This document shows, in pieces, positions 8,926 through 20,061 of a stretch of DNA of 64,000 nt. Below the pieces are notes generated by a model. The model saw nothing but the letters and a program-made list of their open reading frames with translations, was not told where the DNA came from and searched no databases. Each line of letters opens with the position of its first letter. Positions within the stretch are counted from its first letter, which is position 1. Origin of the DNA: Chondrus crispus (taxonomy: Eukaryota; Rhodophyta; Florideophyceae; Gigartinales; Gigartinaceae); assembly GCF_000350225.1 (NCBI RefSeq), contig NW_005179258.1:135813-199812 (forward strand), in the 5' to 3' direction. A program made the translations under genes and the position numbers.

Positions 8926-9864
8926 ATGCTTGACGCAGTCACTGCGCAGCTGCTGGCGCTGGTGCGGCACGCTTTCCGCGGGCGCGCGCTGCGCGCACCG
9001 CGCGAGATGAGGGACGTGTTCCGCGCGTGCCTCGCGTACGATGCCCTGCGCGTCGACGCGCGCAGCTCCGAGACGCCCACTGAGCGTCGAACGAGATGCG
9101 CGCGCGCGAAGGAGCGAGACGTCGCTCTAAACGACACCCGCCTGCAAAACTTCCGCGCGAGAGTCCGTGCGCCGCTTAGATGTTCCGCATCGCGGCCATG
9201 GCCGTCAAGCTGTACGCGCTGCGCTGCGACGCACCCGCGCGCTTCGTCGACGCCACTGCGCACATGCTGGCCGACATGCGCGCATTGCTGCCCGCACAGC
9301 CTCGCAGGGAGGAGGTCAACGCCTTGCAGCGCAAGGGCAAACGCGTACGTTGTGGCATGCCCGCTTGCCACCTCATCCTGGTCTTGTACCCGCTCTGCTC
9401 ACACACTCTTCCTCCTTCTCCCGTGCACACCGTAGCTGTACGCCCCTCTTCCTGCGCGGGAGTTCGCAGTTGTCAGGGCCGCCCTGCTCTACTTTTTTAG
9501 ATACCTCAACTTCCCCGTCGCCTCCTTCATCTTCGAAGGATACCAGGTACAAACAGTCACAATTCCTCAACTTGAGAAATTTTCTATCACGCCACGCCAA
9601 CCATACTAACCCTCCTCATCCACCCTCTTCTACTTGCAGGGAGAAGACGGCGAGCTTTTCGTGTCCTCCTCCGGGCCCAACTCCGCAAACCTCCGCCTGA
9701 CCCCAATCTACACCTGGTCCGGCTCTGTCGTAGACCAGCACGTCCTTCCGATGGCCACCAACGCAGAATTCCAACCACCCCGTACGACAAACCGGCCAAT
9801 CTGTATACTCAGGACAAGACAAAGCAAAGAGACCAATACACACTGCCGACAATATAGTCCTTAA
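8926..9864 (+). CDS. Fragment of an intron-containing host gene of unknown function
   Basis: I do not recognise the product. Three exons are supported: 9180-9344, 9436-9546 and 9640 onward, joined in phase 0 by GT-AG introns 9345-9435 (GTACGT...CCGTAG) and 9547-9639 (GTACAA...TTGCAG). The spliced frame reads through residues such as KLYALRCDAPARFV, AALLYFFRYLNFPVASF and LFVSSSGPNSANLRL. A further upstream exon from ATG 8926 (LLALVRHAFRGRALR) could be joined by a less certain intron of about 130 bp ending in CGCTTAG at 9179. Codon use is very GC-rich from 8540 to 9350, unlike the transposase genes. The frame ends at 9864, but similarity to a real protein probably ends earlier. Retained introns show capture at DNA level. 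Confidence 0.5.
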
Positions 9865-10132
9865 CCCATATCTCCACAGCACTCTACACTTCAAGCTCCC
9901 GAGGATCCGTGTGAAGACTTCAGGATTCTGGTTTTCCGATCCGGCAAATGTGAAAAGTAAGGGATCATCGTTGTTTACGTCTCTGCGCTCGTCTTGCTAT
10001 CTTCGCAAGGATATACGCATGAACGAAAGCTTTAATCGCACAGGGACAAGGTGGCAGGCCTGTCACTGCGGCAATCTTCCTATTTCTATGATATCATTCA
10101 GATCACTACAAGTCGCAAGAAACACAAGCTCG

Positions 10133-11827
10133 TCAATACTTTTTCGCCTCATCATTCTTACGCTTCATCTCCCTCATTGGGGCATTCGGCCTCCTCTCTT
10201 GAATGCGGAGCTCGAATCTTCTTCTTGGGTGTTGCTGATGACGAACTTGCCTTACGCTTAACCTTTGACTTCTTCTTGCTCTTTTCGCCTGCCCGGCGCA
10301 TTTCTTCGGCCTTCCATGCTTGAAAGGCCTAAAACTCAACCAGGATGGCATTCGGTTCAGAAACAGGGGGTATATTTTGCATCTTGTCTTGTACTTCTTT
10401 TGCGACATTCTTACCGTAGCTCTTGTCTCTTGTACTGCGTCCCTTGGCGATATTTTTACGGTCCCCAGCCTACCTTCACCATCGTTACCGTGGGATTTTA
10501 ACAATTCGGAGACTTTGATAGCAGCGACATCCAAAGTGTTTGCCTGACTTCCGGTCTTCCTGTTCTCTTTTTTGTTCATGCGACCGCGGAGAAGTGGGTT
10601 TGCTCTGACCCGAGATGCAACAGCATCAGTCGCTGAGATCTCTGTATGCACATACACAACATTCTGATCATGCTTGGATCCAAGATGTTCGTGGAATGTT
10701 GACAGCGGTGCTTTGCTGACAGGTTTCATTCTTGCGACTCGCCTACGAGCTTTTGTTACCCCAGGACGATCAATGTCCATTTTCGATGGCCCTTTATTTC
10801 GTTTGTTTCGAGTTTCATAATGGTCGGGAACCGGTATTTCAACGCTCGGCTTTCGGGACCCCAATTTGTTGTGAATATAATGCGATGCATCATTTTGACG
10901 TGTTACTGCGGTTGGAGTGCGCCCCACAAATCTTGCGGTACTTTCCCCGGGTTCTTCGGAGGGGCTTAACGCGAAATTCACATTGTATTCAGGGACTGCT
11001 ACGGCAATGTCGTTTGGCAGATCCGCCACAGTAGTACAGGCAGGACCATTGACGAAATCTGATGGCATGTCGCAGTTCGAATGGATCTCCAGTGCGATGT
11101 CCTTGGTACTTGTTTGCCCCGTTTTTCCACATCCATTCGTAGTAGCAGGTGCAATCAAAAGCTGACGAGTGCGCTCTTTTTCCATCTTCTTGGCGGCAAT
11201 GTTTGCCTTGCGTTTCGAAAACATTTTCGCAGAGACGATCTTTCGAATGGCGTAGTTGCGGACCCCTTGCGTCAACGGGTCGAAGTTAGCGTCCGAAGCT
11301 GCTTCGAGGATGATAAGGGTGAGATGATGGGGCAGTTTTCGATATAACTTGTCGTATGTTTCTTCTCCATATTTGCTTCCCAGGATCCTAAGAGCCAAGT
11401 CTTCAACAATCCGCATAAGCGTTTCAATCCTCTGCTTATCGCTAAGCGTTGCGTCGTACCAGCGGTAATGCATTTTCGGATTGTCAATATGCTTTTGGTT
11501 ATGTTAGTGTACGTACTCCCCGAGTTCTCGCAGGACGTTAAAGTATGCTTTCGTATCCTTCTCCTTCTGTGCTAACGGGTTCCTCTTGTCCCTTTTCGTG
11601 TTGATGCGAGTCGCAATATGTTCTGGTATTGGGGGAGGTCGAGAAATATTCTGATCATCGGGGAATAGTCCCGTTGCACGGGTGTCCCTTGTAAGTTGGG
11701 CTATGCGCGCCTGGACCTGCTGAAGCGGCATCACGGGCAACATATCTTCCATATCTGATACGGGTAGCGAACGTAATGGAGAATAGGGAGATGAGACGAA
11801 AAATGTCGAGGGTGAGGAGCGTTTCAT
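10133..11827 (-). CDS. Second protein of the CACTA-like element, interrupted by one stop codon
   Basis: Two ORFs in the same frame, 11827-11504 and 11473-10133, are separated by a single TAA (about 11504-11506). If read through, the product is about 564 residues. No domain is recognised. The C-terminal third is rich in Lys/Arg (KKENRKTG, RRSQRLSVRQVRHQQ), as expected for a DNA-binding protein. It is divergent from the transposase; the two ATGs overlap head-to-head in CATG at 11825-11828, so both genes would share one promoter region or start further in. By position it is the likely counterpart of the TnpA-type protein that binds the subterminal repeats (inference). The stop could be a mutation or mark a short intron. 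Confidence 0.5.
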
Positions 11828-14800
11828 GCGAGGGTCGTGTTTCGAGCGCGAGTACGAACCGAAACTGGGGCAGATGACAATGCTTGGACGATGCGTTTCC
11901 TTTCGTTTAAAAGTTCAACAACCCTCATATTTCATGGCGCATATGCCATGCAGGCAACGGTATTGCACATGCCGCCCCTATACTGGATTGCTTCTAACTG
12001 AAATCCCTATTTATCCAATGCAATTGCACTTGTTACCTCCGCCACAAGGGCTCCACAGAGAAATTGTGTCGCACAGGATCGTAATGGTTCAGAAGCCGGA
12101 AAAGTATATCTGCTTGGCCTCTTATCGCTGCAGTTGCGGTCATGTTGGGAAACCGGTGGCGAGGAGCACAATGGCAAAGCATCAGAAGATTGCGAACGAA
12201 TACAGAAGGCAACTCCGGCTCCCCCTGTTGGGAAACGGGCACAAGTACTCCGACGGAAATGTTGCAATGCAACTTGAAGCGTTTTTATCTATGAACGAAG
12301 AAGGCGGTGGCACGAGCATTCCACAATATCATACAACTAGTAGGCATACACACCCAGACCAGGACCGATTTTCTGCAATGCCTCACCCACCCTCTGCTAC
12401 CGAATCAAATAGTGGTGAAGTCCTCTCATATGCAGAAGCATGTGGATCTTCAGATATGGCAAGCGGGATTATCTTGGACGATCCTGATGCATATCTCCCT
12501 AGCTCGGGACCTTCAGGAAATACAAGCAGGTGTCCTTCCGTTGAAATTTTCAGTAGTGTAGGAGACGGGTTTGAAATAGGAGACTCAGGAAATGACCTAA
12601 CATCAGAAGAAATCCCTCGCAATTATCAGGGTATTCATTACCCTTCCGCATGCGCAATTCCCACGGGCGTGCTGTCGTCCGATTTGCCCCTTGAATCGCA
12701 AAATTCAGTGGTGAGAGCTGACTATCAACATATGAACGACCAATCCGTCATTTCTGGGGACCTCATCGTTGGCGAGATTCGCACTGACACAGTATCTCCC
12801 ACGGTCCCATCAAGTCAGAATCTACCGAACAACAACCTCAACTACCACTGGAACGAGCATGGAGACGCACCACTTTCAGATGAAGATTTTCATGACAGGG
12901 GTGGGATACAAGCTGCGGCAAGGGAGAGATTCGATCATTGGATTCTAGGGAACCGTGGTCTCATAGACATTTTTCTCAGGCATGGCCTCACACTAGATGC
13001 ACAGAACGATATTCTGCGAAATGCGGAGGCACCGTGGCTCGCACGGCAGATGCGTCGCAATTTCGAAAAGTACACTGCCTATTACCCAGTTGTATATGTG
13101 GCATGTCGAAACCACATGCTTCTTTCGCGCAAAGAAGACGTTGACGGGGATATTTGCTGCGTTTGTTGTGCGAGGGAAGGAACGACACCAGATATTGTTG
13201 CGTTTGAGTACCTACCACTGTTACCAAGGATTGTGTCATGGGCTACAGATGAGGTAAGCTGTGGTCATGTCTTTGACTACCATCAGAAGCAAATTGCGGA
13301 ACGGACATCGTCGGCTCAAGATCCCGCGCACGAGAAGTTGTATGAAGACTTCTTCGATGGAAACGTTTACGCAAAAATTGTGCACGACTGCGGCGGACCA
13401 AGCGCTGCTCAGCACGATATTTTTATCGCCCCCAGCACTGACGGGTTCCAGACGTTTGAAAATCAGAGCTACGACTGCTGGCCTATTGCGGCCGTCCTGT
13501 ACAATCTCTCGCCTGATATGCGCTACCTTGTCAAGAATATAGTTCCAATTGGCTTTATCAAGGGACCTTCGGAGCCACAGCATCTTGACACATGGTTCCA
13601 ACCTCTACGAGATGAAATCAGGGAAATCAATAGTGACGGCGGTACACCGGTACAACTTTTCAACGGGAACGTGGAGAAAGTTCGGGTTCACGTTATCCAC
13701 GCAACCGGAGATAAGCCTGCAATCAACAAACACGCTGGTCTCGTAGGTCACAATGGAAGGTGTCCTTGTCGATTCTGCTTCTTTGCAGGTGTTTATTGTC
13801 CCATTCACCGGCACATGTATTATCCGACAAGATGTGTAGTTGTGGTGCCGTCCGACGATGACCCAACTGCATTCCGCATTGCGCATGATCAGGACGTTGG
13901 TAATACAGAAATGCATATCCTTTGGGAACCTGATAACCCTCGCTACCGCACATCCGCCGAGACTGAGCAAACGCTATCCTCTCTTGAGGATCCAAGAACG
14001 TCAGATGCTGAAAGAGAAAAAATTCGTAGACGTACAGGTCTGAAATGGAGAACGATTCCCCTCTCGATACACTCTGTTTACCCTTATCAATCGTTCCCTA
14101 TCGATATTATGCACAATTGGATGAATGTGTGCAAGGACATTATGGCCATCATGAAGGGTAAATGCATTCACTTGCAGGAGACAAGGCGAGAGGACGATCG
14201 CTTTGTCATCAGCTCGTCAGATTGGATACACATCGATAGGGAGTTAAACGAAGTGCTGAAAGGCACATCTCAGTCTGCTTTCCCTGACCTTCCTCGCACT
14301 ACCTCCAACTGTTCAGGCTGGAAGGCCGCCGAGTGCATCGAATTTTTGACAAATCTTGCAACTATTCTGCTTGATGGGATCTTGCCGCACGCGTATCTCC
14401 GCAATCTTCATGTGCTGTCAACGTTGGTGGAGCTATCTCGAAGACCTTCATTATCGCATGCAGACGTCGAACGAATGAAGAGTCTGGGTGTGGATTTCGT
14501 TCGAGGGTATGAGTCTCTGTACTACAAATACGATGCGCGGCGGATAGGAGTGTGCAAGTCGACAATACACGATGTTATTCATTTAGGGTGGATGGTGGAG
14601 CAATGCGGCCCGCTCGCAAGCTACAGCCAGTTCACGATGGAACGCTACATTGGGAACATTAAGCATCACCTCCACGCGACTTACCTTGCCTCGGAGTCTC
14701 TAAATGAGAACGCAAAGGTGGGAGAGCATGTCAAGTTGTATTTCAAGACACATTTTGTTACAAAAGATGAATATGCGCAGGATGGTGGGGCAGGGTCCAG

Positions 14801-15443
14801 GGTGCGGCTATTGGCACCCCGTGATGGCGAAACCCTTCGTAGCCCGTACCATGTGCAGAAAAGGACAAAGCAGCTGCTCGCCGCTTATATCTGGAGAGCC
14901 GAGGGTTTGGAGGTCGCAGAAGCAAATGATGCTGTGTCCGAAAATTTTGTTTGGTGCTTTGGCAGAGCCCGAGTGCCAGTGGGATGTGGGTTTCAGGTGA
15001 TTGGGGCGAGCAAAGCAAGACGTCATCGGGCAGAAATGCTGCGCTCTGACTGGTATGTTTCAGCGGAGTTCTGCACGGAAGAGAGTGATGACTGTCGGGA
15101 CGTCTATTATGGGAAAGTTTTAAAATTTCCCAGGTATGAGTTCCTTGTCAACGGATCTGTATCAGCACGGGACCTGGTACTATTCGACTGGGCAGGGGGG
15201 TTGCTGTTTGACAGATACGATCACGTCTACAAACCAGTTAGGTTTGAAGATGCCTTTCGGAACACATCTGTAGAAGACGCGTCGGTTGTGCTGAACTCTA
15301 TCGGTGCTTTTGAGCACCAATCGCTGGAGCCCAGACGCAAGCGAACCGTGTTCCTTGATCCATATCTGAAGGTCTACGGATTGCAGAAAAGCGAAGAAAT
15401 CGGACCTGACGGAGTGAACAGGACACTCGTCACAACGGGATAA
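11826..15443 (+). CDS. Tnp2-type (EnSpm/CACTA) transposase
   Basis: The 1205-codon ORF is the transposase of the element. Family hallmarks are visible in order: STDGFQTFENQSYDCWPI, then YNLSPDMRY, GPSEPQHLDTWFQPL, AGLVGHNGRCPCRFC and PYQSFPIDIMHNWMNV, the Tnp2 core with its acidic residues and cysteine-rich insert. The N-terminal part from Met at 12084 has CLASYRCSCGHVGK followed by a Lys/His-rich stretch, a zinc-finger-like start, so translation may begin at 12084 rather than 11826. The ORF has no stop or frameshift, so it could still be active. It would cut the CCCTAGCAA ends and insert with a 3-bp target duplication. Confidence 0.85.
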   Translation: MRGSCFEREYEPKLGQMTMLGRCVSFRLKVQQPSYFMAHMPCRQRYCTCRPYTGLLLTEIPIYPMQLHLLPPPQGLHREIVSHRIVMVQKPEKYICLASYRCSCGHVGKPVARSTMAKHQKIANEYRRQLRLPLLGNGHKYSDGNVAMQLEAFLSMNEEGGGTSIPQYHTTSRHTHPDQDRFSAMPHPPSATESNSGEVLSYAEACGSSDMASGIILDDPDAYLPSSGPSGNTSRCPSVEIFSSVGDGFEIGDSGNDLTSEEIPRNYQGIHYPSACAIPTGVLSSDLPLESQNSVVRADYQHMNDQSVISGDLIVGEIRTDTVSPTVPSSQNLPNNNLNYHWNEHGDAPLSDEDFHDRGGIQAAARERFDHWILGNRGLIDIFLRHGLTLDAQNDILRNAEAPWLARQMRRNFEKYTAYYPVVYVACRNHMLLSRKEDVDGDICCVCCAREGTTPDIVAFEYLPLLPRIVSWATDEVSCGHVFDYHQKQIAERTSSAQDPAHEKLYEDFFDGNVYAKIVHDCGGPSAAQHDIFIAPSTDGFQTFENQSYDCWPIAAVLYNLSPDMRYLVKNIVPIGFIKGPSEPQHLDTWFQPLRDEIREINSDGGTPVQLFNGNVEKVRVHVIHATGDKPAINKHAGLVGHNGRCPCRFCFFAGVYCPIHRHMYYPTRCVVVVPSDDDPTAFRIAHDQDVGNTEMHILWEPDNPRYRTSAETEQTLSSLEDPRTSDAEREKIRRRTGLKWRTIPLSIHSVYPYQSFPIDIMHNWMNVCKDIMAIMKGKCIHLQETRREDDRFVISSSDWIHIDRELNEVLKGTSQSAFPDLPRTTSNCSGWKAAECIEFLTNLATILLDGILPHAYLRNLHVLSTLVELSRRPSLSHADVERMKSLGVDFVRGYESLYYKYDARRIGVCKSTIHDVIHLGWMVEQCGPLASYSQFTMERYIGNIKHHLHATYLASESLNENAKVGEHVKLYFKTHFVTKDEYAQDGGAGSRVRLLAPRDGETLRSPYHVQKRTKQLLAAYIWRAEGLEVAEANDAVSENFVWCFGRARVPVGCGFQVIGASKARRHRAEMLRSDWYVSAEFCTEESDDCRDVYYGKVLKFPRYEFLVNGSVSARDLVLFDWAGGLLFDRYDHVYKPVRFEDAFRNTSVEDASVVLNSIGAFEHQSLEPRRKRTVFLDPYLKVYGLQKSEEIGPDGVNRTLVTTG

Positions 15444-15857
15444 GCTGATCGGGACAGAGCGCCGGGGGGAACCAAATCAAATATGAATTCGTCTTTGCGA
15501 TAGCGCTGGGGCAAAGTATCAAGGCGCGACGTGGTAACCGCAGAATGGGGTTCGGAGATAGGATGCACACCGTGCCTTGTCCGTTGACAATCCGACCACG
15601 GGCGCGACTGTCCGCCGTATGCAGACTGGCATCGACACACTACGAGGCATATTTCATGGCGCGGGCATTTTGTGCCTAGACGTGGGTGGTTGGGATACGT
15701 TTACTTCGAACTTCTTTGCATCTGGATGCGAGATAGGGAGGAGGAGGAAGGCGGGCTGGGAAAATTGTTGATAAGAACCTAACCGCAAGGAGGATTATAA
15801 TGGAAAAGAGTTTGTTGCGACGACTGTTTCCAATATCAGTCATGCCAGCCAAATACA
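15444..15857. other. No gene recognised
   Basis: Spacer between the transposase stop codon and the short conserved-looking frame at 15859. Nothing supportable is seen. Confidence 0.4.
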
Positions 15858-15957
15858 TTTGGTTACGCATTCTCTTACGCCGCATGGGTCAGTCGCAAAT
15901 CCCCGATGTGAGCAGAATTGCTTGAAAGGTGAACAAACAGAAGAAGATTCGCCCGTT

Positions 15958-16125
15958 ATGCCGCCCACGCCGACCCCCATCCTTCGTCCTCGTTCGTCGC
16001 CGCATGGATTCCGTGCTGCCGACACAGGAATTGCTCAACTTCGGGCATTTGATATAGAGAAGGTGCCCGAGATCTTCCTCCACCTGCAGGCCGCAACCCA
16101 TGCGAACTTCCCCAGACGTGAGTAG
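15958..16125 (+). other. Possible captured exon fragment
   Basis: An open frame reads PPTPTPILRPRSSPHGF...GIAQLRAFDIEKVPEIFLHLQAATHANFP and runs into AC|GTGAGT at about 16117-16124, a good 5' splice site. Composition differs from the flanking transposon DNA. The product is unknown and the fragment is short, so this is tentative. Confidence 0.25.
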
Positions 16126-16569
16126 GAAGAATTAGTTGGCGAGGAAAAGGCGGAGGCAGGACGAGGTCAAGCGCTGCGCAGGGGTACGGGAGGGGAGGGG
16201 GAACACTGAGACGGCGGGATGCGGAGAGAGAGGTGCGGCGCGGGACGAGGCGCGAGGACTGATATAAGACGATACGGTAAAGGCCACGAAGTGGAGGCGA
16301 GAAACCTGCTGATGATTTCTAACGGGAGGATATGTGTAATGATCTGTAAGTGGGTGTTCGCATACAGTAAACGTGTACATATGCACACCGATGACATGTG
16401 TGTTAGTGTAATCGGTGTACACGACTTGTCGCTGAGAAGAGCACTGTTGCCAAGTGTCGTTCCGCCCAAGTCTTTCTGCCACCACATATTTAGTGCAGAT
16501 GGCCTCGATATAGATGGCGTGAGAAGGGGTCTGAACTGCTCATACGCGTCCCGCATTCCTGTCCGATTT

Positions 16570-16772
16570 GTAGGATCATTGCGATATGCTGCAGTGTAGC
16601 CGTAGTGTTGCCATAGTTTGAACGTATGATGATTGCAGTTCTACGGTGCTGTACAGTACAATGCATGGGCCATATCACATACACTGCATCCGTACGGTAC
16701 ACATACTACGCCTATACTGCGCAAATGCCCCAATAGTCATACTACACGCACACTACGGTTGGTTTGCTAGGG
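16570..16772. repeat. Right terminal and subterminal repeats of the CACTA-like element
   Basis: Short copies of CCGTAGT, CTACGG and ACTACAC occur in both orientations (about 16600, 16640, 16707, 16741, 16752) up to the terminal GGTTTGCTAGGG. They mirror the left end. Confidence 0.6.
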
Positions 16773-16775
16773 GAA

Positions 16776-19700
16776 GCGCTTGGTGATCCGTAATCAACTT
16801 GAACTTTTGCGTTGAGGGCAAATACACCCGAAATTTCTTTAGCGCGAAGATCACCGCTAAAGCTTCTCTCTCACAGGTGGAGTACCTCTTCTCAGTCTCC
16901 GTCATCGTCCTGCTGGCGTATTGTATCGGGTGAACCTTCTTGTCTTCCTTCTTCTGAGCCAGAACTGCTCCCACTGCCACGTTGGATGCATCTGTCTCGA
17001 CCACGAAGGGTTCGTCGAACTTCGGGAGCGCCAACAGCGGAGGAGACGTCACCCTCTTCTTCAACTCATGGAAGGCGGTCCGCATCTCTTCCGTAAATTC
17101 AAATTCGACTTTGGTAGAAGTAGCAGCATGCAGCGATGCAGAGACTTCTGCGAACTTAGGGATGAATCGGCGGTAATACCCCGCTAGCCCAAGGAAGCTT
17201 CGTAACTCCGTCTTGGTGCGCGGCTCGGGGGTGTCCCAAATGATCGATGTCTTCTCTGGATCCACCTCAATCCCCTTCTTTCCGATGACGTGCCCCAATA
17301 GTCTGGTCTGTGATTGCGCGAAGGAACACCTCGCAAGCTTCAACTTCAATCCACTGCGAGCAATCAACTCGAACACTTCAATTAAGTGGTCAACATGGAC
17401 GTCCAAGGACTTCGAAAAGATGACCACGTCATCAAGGTATACTCGGACGAATGGCAGGTCTCTGAATACGCCATCCATCATCCTTTGAAATGTTGAAGGA
17501 GCGTTCATGAGCCCGAATGGCATCACTTCAAATTGAAAGGTCCCGTACCGACAGACAAACGTCGTCTGTTCTTTGCACCATGAAGCCATCCGCACTTGCC
17601 AATAACCCGAGAACAAGTCCAGGGTAGTGAACACTTTGCTTCCTTCAAGGTCGTCGAATATCTCTTCCATTTTGGGCAACGGCCACTTGTCGGCCTTCAT
17701 CACCCGGTTAAGCGCGCGGTAGTCAACACAGAAGCGAGGATTCCCGTCCTTCTTCGTTGCGATGACGACCGGAAACGACCAAGGAGCTACAGAGGGGGTA
17801 ATGATCCCTGCCTTCTGCATCTTCTCGATCTCCTCGCGCACTACCGCGTTGTGTCTCGGAGGGAGCCTCCGAACGGCGTGCGAAGTGGGCCTGTCGTCAC
17901 TTAACTCAAACGAATGTGACACAGGGACATCTGCCGGCCTGAGGTCGTCCAAAGCCCATGCAGCTATTCCCATACTCTTGATAGAACACATTATGCGGTC
18001 GGCGTTCTTTCTGCTGATATGGCTCAGCTTAGACATGAGAAGTTCCTCCTTCTCATCTCTCTTCTCTTTCTCATCCGCCGGCTCGTACTCTGAGCCTTCC
18101 TCAGCTAGGTCCGGAAGTCCAGCATGAGGATCTTCGTCCTCAGTGACTGCTCCCGCCCAGGCAAGGTCTGGTTCAAACGGCACCCTTTCACGCAGCGAAA
18201 GGACGAAGTCTTCATCCGTGTCAGTTGAGTCAGCCGGCACGGCCCCCGAGTCTGACGTGAAGTCCTCACTGTCGGTAGCAGATCCCGGCTTCTTATGGTT
18301 TTCATCCATCTCAAGACTTAGTCGAATCGTCTCCTCACCCACAGTTACTTGGACATGCTGTTGCCCCAAGTCAATGCACGTTTGGAGCTCCTCTAACGTC
18401 GGCATCCCCACGATGACGTCGTATGGTGTTCCCGTAACGACAAGGAAGTCCATCATGCTCACCAGTCCCCCAAACGAGACGGGGACCTGGCGCAGTGATC
18501 CAACACAAGGGGAGCTCTTCCCATCTGCCACAGTGATGTGTTTCTTCGTACTCTCTGGCGTCAGAGAAAGTCTCTTCATGAGGTGCGGCGACATGATGTT
18601 CGGCACCGCACCCGAATCCAGTAGTGCTTGAGCATCAGTTCCATAAACTTGAACAGTAACTACCCGAAGACGCCTCGGGAAGACATCCGTGTGGCCCGCA
18701 AACCCGCGAGAACGCCCCAATCTCCTGGATAGAAGGCGCTTCATCTCCTTCCTTGCTCCTTCAGCGTCTCCACGGACAAGTTGTCCAAATGTTAGACCAG
18801 ACGGCGCATTCGCCAGCTCTGACACGACGTTATACTTGCCGACGTGCTCCTGGAGTGCCGCCTTCTTTGAAACATTCTTCTTCTTCTGGCGTGCAGGCTT
18901 CACTCTCGGCACTCTCAGCGGCTCATTCCAGGGGAGGGTTCCCCTAGGAGCTACTGGAGTGGGATTCAGCAGCCTTGGGATCGAAACTTCTTCACGGTTC
19001 TTCGACTGCTTCGGCAAGGCCTCTCCTTCGGCGTTGCGTTTCGTAGCTGCCACCAATTCTCCCTTGGTGGTCTCAGTTATGACCGTGACTTGCTTCGAGT
19101 CTCTGTTGGCCTTGTCACCGGCGTCGTTGGCAGAACCGCCTGCTTTGGGGCCATAAGCGCTTCCTGCGCCACCGTTACCTTGAGGACGTGCATGAGCCAC
19201 ATTCTTTCTAGCAAAGCGGGACCAGCAAGTCTCCGTCGTGTGTCCAATCTTCCCACACGTGGGGCAACGAGTATCACGGTGTGGATTGGAACGACAACGA
19301 GTCGCTGAATGTCCTGGTTCCTTGCAATAGGAACATGTCCAACTCGTATCACTGTCCCCTGACGTCTGTCGTTTCTTCATCATCAGTGACAGCTCCGCCA
19401 GCTGGTTGGTGATGGCGTCTACCTTGTTCTCCAGCTTTTCCTGTCGAGGATCCACATCAGAACGCATCAACACGCGCTTGGGCGTCACAGGTTCAACGGA
19501 CTGCGCAGCAGTTTTCGCCGCCTTGAAGGCGTCACGGCCTGCAGCAAAGTCCTTCACGGTCTTCATTAGTTCTTCGTACGTCGTCGGAGAACGATAGATC
19601 GCGAACTGAGCAACATCCAAATGTGCCATTACGGCATTGCGAAGCAAGCCGTACTTTGCCTCGTCGTTGAAACCAGCCCTCCTGTAGAGCTTGTCCATTT

Positions 19701-20061
19701 CATCCATCGAAGTAAGCAAGTTCCCACCATCCAGTTGGCAACTCATAGCCTTCTGGATGTTTTCTTCTGGCCTCGGTGTCTCCGTAAAACGGTCAGACAG
19801 GGCGCTCTTCACACCGTCCCAGTTACTGGCGGCCTCGGTCAGACTCCCATTATGACTATACGTGTCATAGTAATAGTCGAACGCGGTACCCTCAAGGTGG
19901 CATAGGATAGCTCCTGCCTTCTCCTCGTCAGGCTTGCCGCGCATAATGATGTTCTCGTATACGAACAGAAACTTGGAAACATCTGACCCGTTCGACCCAT
20001 CGTAGGTAACAGGGTTAGGGCCCGCACTTGTGTCTGCGTCGGCCCTCCACAAGAGTACCAT
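16776..20061 (-). CDS. gag-pol: Gypsy-1 gag-pol, 5' part: gag, protease, RT, part of RNase H
   Basis: A single frame encodes Gag with two CCHC knuckles (CSYCKEPGHSATRC and CPTCGKIGHTTETC), a DSG-type aspartic protease (ALLDSGAVPNIMS), reverse transcriptase with FVRVYLDDVVIF, and RNase H (VVETDASNVAVGAVLAQ). It breaks at DHQAL, where the CACTA-like element is inserted. Gag and pol are in one frame with no stop or shift. The likely start ATG (20061-20059) is formed by the last base of the 5' LTR and TG of the primer binding site, so the PBS encodes the first residues MVLLWR. The frame is also open further upstream into the LTR (Met at 20205). Confidence 0.9.

Larger units (their letters stand above)
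4237..16772 (+). mobile_element. CACTA-like (CMC) DNA transposon carrying host gene fragments
   Basis: The 12,536-bp insert sits in the RNase H codons of gypsy-1. GAA is duplicated at both ends (4234-4236, 16773-16775). The ends are imperfect inverted repeats: CCCTAGCAACCC at the left and CCCTAGCAAACC read inward from the right. The ends do not start with CACTA, but the Tnp2-type transposase (11826-15443), the 3-bp target duplication and the subterminal CCGTAGT/ACTACGG-type repeats are those of the EnSpm/CACTA group. A divergent second gene (10133-11827) is the likely partner protein. The left 5.7 kb carries pieces of at least three host genes in plus orientation. This is one contiguous insertion because removing it restores gypsy-1 pol exactly. 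Confidence 0.85.

Noticed and set aside
8354..9371. Long minus-strand ORFs of 190 and 205 codons
   Set aside because: They are antisense to a GC-rich coding region with supported introns on the plus strand; low stop density explains them.
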